Positions 41,667 to 46,330 of a stretch of 46,330 nucleotides of DNA are shown here, piece by piece; within the stretch, counting starts at the first letter, position 1, and each line of letters starts with the position of its first letter. The stretch lies in the NCBI GenBank assembly GCA_030832085.1, contig JAURJU010000017.1:1-46330 (forward strand). Reading direction: 5' to 3'. The notes below the pieces were generated by a model that worked only from the letters and a program-made list of their open reading frames with translations, had not been told where the DNA came from and did no database searches. Origin of the DNA: Chitinophagales bacterium (GTDB lineage: Bacteria > Bacteroidota > Bacteroidia > Chitinophagales > Chitinophagaceae). Both the position numbers and the translations under genes were made by a program.

Positions 41667-43199
41667 ATGAAACATATACTGCTCATATTTTTCAGTGGTC
41701 TTTTTCAATTGGGGCTGGTTGCACAACAGATAGACTATTCTGAAGTCGATAAGGATGATTACAGAGAGATGAATTTTGAAATCATCGGCAAGATGGGGAA
41801 CAACATCAACGTCTACAAGAATTTCAAAAACCGACATGACATATCCGTGTATGACATTGAAATGAAACTTAAAAACAGGGTCAACCTTGGGTTTCTCCCT
41901 GAAAGGGTCATCAATGTTGATTTTATTGCCTACAATGATTTTGCGTACATGATTTACCAACACCAAAGGAGAAACGTCATGTACTGTTCGATGGTCAAGA
42001 TCAATGCAGAAGGGAAACTGATGACTGATCCTGTAACCCTGGACACTTCACAGATGATGGGATTGATGGACAACAAGGTATATTCCATGATCAGCAGTGA
42101 TGACAAGAAACAGATTGTGGTTTTCAAGATCAAGCGCCAAAACGACAAATACTACCTGATCACTTCTTTGCTCTTTGACAACAAGATGCAGCTCAGGAAA
42201 AAAAGCTATTTCGGATTGAAAGTCAATGACAGGGAAGGTTCCTTTACAGACTTCCTGGTAGACAACGATGGGGATTTTGTATTTGGAAGAAGTGCCAGAA
42301 CCGGAAGCCGGGAATTCATCAACAAGATAGACCTGATTTTCAAAAAAGCGATGAGTGATACGGTTAAGATACTTCCTGTTATTTTAAAGGATAAGACACT
42401 TGATGAGGTTAAATTGAAGTTTGACAATTTCAACAAGAGAATCATCATGACCTCCTTTTTCTACAAGCAAAAACGGGGCAATATCGATGGACTGTATTCC
42501 CTTGTTTGGGACAAAAGAACCGAGTCCTTGGCATCAGAAACAGATTTTGTTTTCAACGACAGCATCAGGATGGATGCAAAAAGTGAAACCGGGGCAATGA
42601 AAACCGCCTTCAATGATCATTTCATCCGTCACGTGATTCCTGTACAGGATGGCGGGTATGCAGTGGTATCCGAAATGTATTATTCCTCTTCAAAAAACAA
42701 TGCCTGGAACAGGTACGATTACCTCTATGGTAGCGGATTTTACTCCCCTTTTGACATGTGGTACTCTTCCCCCATGAGCAGGATGTACAACTATGGTTTT
42801 TATGATCCATTCAACCGATTCGGACAGCAGAACAACTATGTCCGTCATGTATCAGAAAACATCATGGTCTTCTTTTTCAATGCCGATGGAAAGTTGAGAT
42901 GGAGCAATACCATCAGGAAAAACCAATACGACGACAACTCAGATTCATTCATCTCTTACCAGCTTTTCAATACAGGAAATGAAGTCCGGTTCCTTTTCAA
43001 TCAAAAGGAAAAAAGAGAGTTGCTGCTCAACTCCGCCACCATTGATGCAGAGGGAAAAATCAAACGCCAACCTACGTTGAAAAACCTTAACAGGGATTAT
43101 GAATTCATGCCAAAATTTGGAAAACAGATTGGACTCAGACAAATAATCCTGCCCTGCATGTACAAGAACTATATTTGCTTTGCAAAACTGGAATTCTGA
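41667..43199 (+). CDS. Exported protein of unknown function (510 aa)
   Basis: From ATG 41667 the protein has 510 residues. A signal peptide (ILLIFFSGLFQLGLVAQQ) leads to a largely beta-rich chain without recognised domain. There are repeated segments of the type IKRQNDKYYLITSLLFDNKMQL and IIMTSFFYKQKRGNIDGLYSL, which could be propeller-like blades. A loop rich in Y, S, P, N and F (about 350-395, with YGSGFYSPFDMWYSSPMSR) is its oddest part. ATG 41649 is possible but overlaps the -7 box. The DUF6427 gene starts 9 bases downstream. I cannot assign a function. Confidence 0.75.
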   Translation: MKHILLIFFSGLFQLGLVAQQIDYSEVDKDDYREMNFEIIGKMGNNINVYKNFKNRHDISVYDIEMKLKNRVNLGFLPERVINVDFIAYNDFAYMIYQHQRRNVMYCSMVKINAEGKLMTDPVTLDTSQMMGLMDNKVYSMISSDDKKQIVVFKIKRQNDKYYLITSLLFDNKMQLRKKSYFGLKVNDREGSFTDFLVDNDGDFVFGRSARTGSREFINKIDLIFKKAMSDTVKILPVILKDKTLDEVKLKFDNFNKRIIMTSFFYKQKRGNIDGLYSLVWDKRTESLASETDFVFNDSIRMDAKSETGAMKTAFNDHFIRHVIPVQDGGYAVVSEMYYSSSKNNAWNRYDYLYGSGFYSPFDMWYSSPMSRMYNYGFYDPFNRFGQQNNYVRHVSENIMVFFFNADGKLRWSNTIRKNQYDDNSDSFISYQLFNTGNEVRFLFNQKEKRELLLNSATIDAEGKIKRQPTLKNLNRDYEFMPKFGKQIGLRQIILPCMYKNYICFAKLEF

Positions 43200-43208
43200 T
43201 AGAAGACT

Positions 43209-44171
43209 GTGATAGGCATTTTCAAGAATAATACCCCCCTTGCCCTGTTGCTACTGGCATTGCTGGCATTGATGCCAGAATTTGTCAGACATGCACAGGT
43301 GATTGCTGAAATGCCAGCAGGCAGTACTGCGATTTTCCGTTATTTGTTTGAATTTTCCGCGCAGGTTGACCTTTTGAACAATGCGCCCAGAAGGTTCCTG
43401 AAAATTACCATACTTCTGGTGGAAGCACTTTTACTCAACAAAATCATCTCCGATCAGAAACTCATGGAAAGGCCAGGATTCGTTCCTGCCATGGCCTTTC
43501 TGGTGCTGAATGCCCTCCTCCCACAGCATGCAGGCACTGCATTTCTAATCTTGAACGGGATCATCTTGATGGTGCTTAGAATGCTTGTTCACTTGTACAA
43601 ACAGGCAAAGCCGAACAACCAGCTCCTGCTGCTGGGGTTTATTGTAGGTTGTCTGGGAACGCTGAACACCAGCTACCTGGTTTTATACGGCTGGATCACC
43701 GTTTGCATCATGATCATGAGACCTGCATCGGTCCGTGAATGGCTGATTTCAAGCCTGGGCTTTTTGCTTCCCTATTATTTTATTGCCTCCGGATTGTACC
43801 TTGCAGATCGACTGGACATGTCCATATTGTTCCCCGCATTCGACTTGTCATTCAGATTCCCCAAGCTGGATCTGTTGGGTTGGATCAAAATCATTCTTTT
43901 TTCATTGCTTCCTTGGCTGGGGATTACGGTTTACAACAAGCAAATTGGAAAAATGCTGATCCAGGGAAGGAAAGCATACCTGACCATGCTGTTGTTGAAC
44001 CTCGCCATCTTGGTCATCTGTCTTCTTTCATTCGCAGACATTTCAACGACCATTTCGCTCATGCTCATTCCATCAACCCTCTTGTTTGCCCCTTTTTTCA
44101 CTGCATTCAAAAGCAATTTTATCCCCAATTTGCTTTTGCTGGCGCTGGTCGTGCTTGCGCTGCTGGGTTAA
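43209..44171 (+). CDS. DUF6427 family membrane protein
   Basis: The GTG-started protein has 320 residues and about nine or ten hydrophobic helices. The start MIGIFKNNTPLALLLLALLALMP matches the family opening (MIGIF followed by a first helix). Examples of helices are AFLVLNALLPQHAGTAFLILN and LLLLGFIVGCLGTLNTSYLVL. The family is Bacteroidota-specific and of unknown function. It lies 9 bases downstream of the exported unknown, so the two could be a membrane and exported pair. purQ follows with its own promoter box. Confidence 0.8.
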   Translation: MIGIFKNNTPLALLLLALLALMPEFVRHAQVIAEMPAGSTAIFRYLFEFSAQVDLLNNAPRRFLKITILLVEALLLNKIISDQKLMERPGFVPAMAFLVLNALLPQHAGTAFLILNGIILMVLRMLVHLYKQAKPNNQLLLLGFIVGCLGTLNTSYLVLYGWITVCIMIMRPASVREWLISSLGFLLPYYFIASGLYLADRLDMSILFPAFDLSFRFPKLDLLGWIKIILFSLLPWLGITVYNKQIGKMLIQGRKAYLTMLLLNLAILVICLLSFADISTTISLMLIPSTLLFAPFFTAFKSNFIPNLLLLALVVLALLG

Positions 44172-44208
44172 AATTGAAACGCCAGGAAACACATTGGCGG
44201 AAAGGTCA

Positions 44209-44216
44209 TAAATTTG
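44209..44216 (+). promoter_or_regulatory. purQ -7 box
   Basis: TAAATTTG matches TAnnTTTG exactly and lies 16 bases before the start codon at 44233. Confidence 0.72.
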
Positions 44217-44232
44217 TACAAATTGTAGTCCA

Positions 44233-44916
44233 ATGAAATTTGGTGTTGTTGTTTTCCCTGGGTCCAATTGCGACCGTGATATGATTGCAGCCTTGCGCGA
44301 TGACCTAGGACAGGAGGTAATTGAGCTTTGGCACAAGGACAATGATCTTTCTGCCTTTTCAACAGACGACTGCATCGTGCTTCCCGGGGGATTCTCTTAC
44401 GGAGACTATCTGCGCTGCGGTGCCATTGCCCGCTTCAGCCCCATGATGCAGGCAACCATCGCTTTCGCCCAACAGGGAGGAAAGGTACTCGGTGTCTGCA
44501 ATGGTTTTCAGATCCTGTGTGAGGCAGGACTGCTTCCGGGAGTATTGTTGAAAAACGCCAACCAACAGTTCATCTGCAAAAACGTATTCATCATTGGAAA
44601 AGAAAACAAGGCTTTGAAAATCCCCATCGCCCATGGCGAAGGCCGTTTTCAGGCAGATGAGGCTACGCTGAAATCGATCATTGAGAATGATCAGGTCATC
44701 TACCGCTATTGCGATGAAAATGGCAAAATCACACCAGATGCCAATCCCAACGGCACCCTTTACAGCATTGCCGGCATTTGCAACAAAGAAAGAAATGTTT
44801 TTGGAATGATGCCCCATCCTGAAAGGGCCTGTTCCAGCAAACTGGGCAATACAGACGGAAAGGTTGTATTCAACACACTTCTCCTGCAGCATACCCTCAA
44901 TTCAATTTTCGCTTAA
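44233..44916 (+). CDS. purQ: Phosphoribosylformylglycinamidine synthase subunit PurQ
   Basis: This 227-residue class I glutamine amidotransferase delivers ammonia to PurL in purine synthesis. The nucleophile Cys89 is in [11 protein letters not shown] and the partners His196 and Glu198 are in [16 protein letters not shown] at the N-terminus and [11 protein letters not shown] are family motifs. Its small size shows that this organism uses the split PurL/PurQ system rather than one large enzyme. purL and purS are not in the window. The DsbD-alpha gene follows after nine bases. Confidence 0.97.
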   Translation: MKFGVVVFPGSNCDRDMIAALRDDLGQEVIELWHKDNDLSAFSTDDCIVLPGGFSYGDYLRCGAIARFSPMMQATIAFAQQGGKVLGVCNGFQILCEAGLLPGVLLKNANQQFICKNVFIIGKENKALKIPIAHGEGRFQADEATLKSIIENDQVIYRYCDENGKITPDANPNGTLYSIAGICNKERNVFGMMPHPERACSSKLGNTDGKVVFNTLLLQHTLNSIFA

Positions 44917-44925
44917 CCCATCCCA

Positions 44926-45393
44926 ATGAAAAATTCAATTTCCCTGCTCACTGTATTGCTGTTGATGATCAGTTTCCAAGCCTTCGCCCAAACGGGGTCC
45001 GCAAAGCAGGTGAGCTGGAGCAACAGCATCAAAAAAATAGGCGATAAACGGTATGAAGTGCGGTTGACTGCAACAATTGCAGGCAATTATCACCTTTATG
45101 CGCAGGTGGCAGGCGTTGAAGGTCCATTGCCCACACGCATCAGCTTTATGCCCAATCCTCTTTTGACCACAGAGGGGAAAACATTGGAGGAAGGTAAAAA
45201 AATCACCCAAATGGAAGAGGCCTGGGGGGGCAAGGTGAATTTTTACGAAAAAACAGTAACCTTCATTCAAGTGGTTACCGCAAAAACAAAAGCCAAGACA
45301 AGCCTGAACGGAAAGATAGAATTCATGGTTTGCAATGATGAGCTCTGCCTTCCTCCATCTGAGGTTCCCATTAAGATTGCAATAGGCGGATAA
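44926..45393 (+). CDS. Stand-alone DsbD N-terminal (alpha) domain protein
   Basis: The protein has 155 residues. A signal peptide (ISLLTVLLLMISFQAFAQ) is followed by the immunoglobulin-like DsbD-alpha fold, SWSNSIKKIGDKRYEVRLTATI onward, with the redox cysteine pair 136 and 141 in VCNDELCLPP. Family knowledge: DsbD-alpha receives electrons from the membrane domain and passes them to periplasmic thiol-disulfide proteins. It lies 10 bases before the DsbD gene, so they are cotranscribed. It may supply the active alpha module for that protein. Confidence 0.87.
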   Translation: MKNSISLLTVLLLMISFQAFAQTGSAKQVSWSNSIKKIGDKRYEVRLTATIAGNYHLYAQVAGVEGPLPTRISFMPNPLLTTEGKTLEEGKKITQMEEAWGGKVNFYEKTVTFIQVVTAKTKAKTSLNGKIEFMVCNDELCLPPSEVPIKIAIGG

Positions 45394-45403
45394 AACCAAA
45401 TAC

Positions 45404-46330
45404 ATGAAAAAAACTGTCTTGCTGGGATTGCTCTGTTCCCTGTTTTTCAACCTGCAATCATTTGGCCAGGAAGCTTTACAGGCAGTGGAATGGAAGGCAA
45501 CTTCACAAAAGACAGGAAACCACAAGTACCAACTCACCTTTGCCACCGAAAACAAAAACAGTTGGGAGATTTATGCACCAGACGCAAATTTTGAAGGAAT
45601 TGCAGCAGGGGGATTGGTACTGCCAGACAGCTCAATCATCATTACAAAATCCCTGAAAGCCGCTACCAAAGGGGAATTGGTAAAAAGCATTCTTTTTGAA
45701 GGCTTGTCTTTTGAGGTCTTCAAAAAAGGTGCAACATTTGAAGCGGAAATTGAATTTCCTGATGCCGTTCCCGCCAGATTACAGGTCAGTCTGAACTATA
45801 CCTATGGAAAGGGGGATGCATTCTTTCCAGGAGAGGCTGCAGCTTTCGAAGTCAACCTCGAAGGTGGAAGCCAGGCGGAAAGCCGGATACTGATCCCTGC
45901 ATTGGACCCCAACAAGCCTTTGCAAAACTGCGGGACAACAGCAACAAAAGTGGACAATGGCTTGATGAAAATATTTTTACTCGGATTTCTTGGAGGGCTT
46001 TTTGCATTGCTGACACCCTGTGTTTTTCCGATGGTCCCCCTTACCGTTTCCTATTTCACCAAACATGGAAATGACAAGAAAAAAGGCAAAAGGCTGGCCG
46101 TCTTGTATGGCCTGTTCATCTTCCTTATTTATGTTTCTTTCAGCATTCCCTTTCACCTCATCGGCAATGTAAATCCTGCCATTTATAACGATATTGCAAC
46201 CAACGTATACCTGAATACGGCTTTCTTTGCGATTTTCATTTTCTTTGCCATCTCCTTCTTTGGCTATTTTGAAATCACCCTTCCTGGGAACCTTGCCAAT
46301 TCTGCAAATGCAAAACAAGGTTCAGGATTG
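45404..46330 (+). CDS. DsbD-type thiol:disulfide interchange protein (3' end outside window)
   Basis: The frame from ATG 45404 stays open to the edge, 309 codons. A signal peptide (TVLLGLLCSLFFNLQSFG) leads to an alpha-like domain (about 23-165) and then a membrane domain with GGLFALLTPCVFPMVPLTVSYF, where Cys206 is the first redox cysteine of the DsbD-beta/CcdA type. At the place where the upstream gene has CNDELC this one has YGKGDAF, with no cysteine. One cysteine (176, in LQNCGTTATK) precedes the first membrane helix. The second membrane cysteine and any thioredoxin domain lie beyond the window. Confidence 0.88.
   Translation, partial: MKKTVLLGLLCSLFFNLQSFGQEALQAVEWKATSQKTGNHKYQLTFATENKNSWEIYAPDANFEGIAAGGLVLPDSSIIITKSLKAATKGELVKSILFEGLSFEVFKKGATFEAEIEFPDAVPARLQVSLNYTYGKGDAFFPGEAAAFEVNLEGGSQAESRILIPALDPNKPLQNCGTTATKVDNGLMKIFLLGFLGGLFALLTPCVFPMVPLTVSYFTKHGNDKKKGKRLAVLYGLFIFLIYVSFSIPFHLIGNVNPAIYNDIATNVYLNTAFFAIFIFFAISFFGYFEITLPGNLANSANAKQGSGL

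Overview
The window looks like a chromosomal stretch of a Bacteroidota bacterium, most likely in or near the Chitinophagaceae. The evidence is the LpxC-FabZ fusion gene, the Bacteroidota-only families DUF4293 and DUF6427, paired ClpP proteins, and recurrent promoter -7 boxes of the type TAnnTTTG close to start codons. No phage, insertion sequence, CRISPR array or rRNA operon is visible. Almost all of the window is densely packed housekeeping sequence; the genus call is an inference.

Layout: 1-1645 (minus) is a BlaI/BlaR1-type repressor and membrane-peptidase sensor pair, with BlaR1 running off the left edge and two matching dyads in the blaI promoter. 1745-3608 (plus) holds pyrD and a TerC membrane protein; 3610-5894 (minus) holds rsmE and dnaB. 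5895-6319 is a 425-base gap with inverted arms of a 7-base repeat. 6320-14548 (mostly plus) runs pheT, a small coiled-coil gene, zapA, rny, rplS, tatA, gatA and a frameshifted lytic transglycosylase, with one small antisense gene before zapA. 14550-18622 (minus) holds an acidic protein, purA and rel. 18734-23178 (plus) holds tRNA-Leu(UAG), tig, clpP, clpP2, clpX and a 58-residue gene. 23199-25084 (minus) holds a ComEA-like HhH protein, a PhnP-like hydrolase and a 95-residue unknown. 25306-32335 (plus) holds an HD hydrolase, the lipid A genes lpxD, lpxC-fabZ and lpxA, a lone ABC ATPase, glyA and a DUF4293 gene. 32336-32642 is a second repeat-bearing gap. 32643-34292 (minus) is adenine deaminase. 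34428-38274 (plus) encodes two exported proteins. 38377-41563 (minus) holds an oxidoreductase and the Kup potassium transporter. 41667-46330 (plus) holds an exported unknown, DUF6427, purQ, a stand-alone DsbD-alpha domain and a DsbD cut by the right edge.

How the genes fit together: pyrD, purA, purQ, glyA and ade serve nucleotide and one-carbon metabolism. pheT, gatA, the tRNA, rplS and rsmE serve translation. tig with clpP/clpP2/clpX is a protein folding and turnover block. lpxD/lpxC-fabZ/lpxA builds outer-membrane lipid A. dnaB and zapA serve replication and division, and the DsbD pair carries reductant to the periplasm.

The observations I rate highest are: (1) a GGGACRA heptamer repeat that reads without stops in all six frames, sits as inverted arms in two gaps and is inserted in frame inside pyrD; (2) a DsbD whose own N-terminal domain seems to have lost the redox cysteine pair that the gene just upstream retains; (3) an identical 5-base spacing between the -7 box and the start codon at pyrD, pheT and rel, pointing to leaderless mRNAs; (4) a transglycosylase split by a -1 shift at an A run; (5) small unknown genes beside zapA. 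I did not find an unmistakable new multi-gene system.
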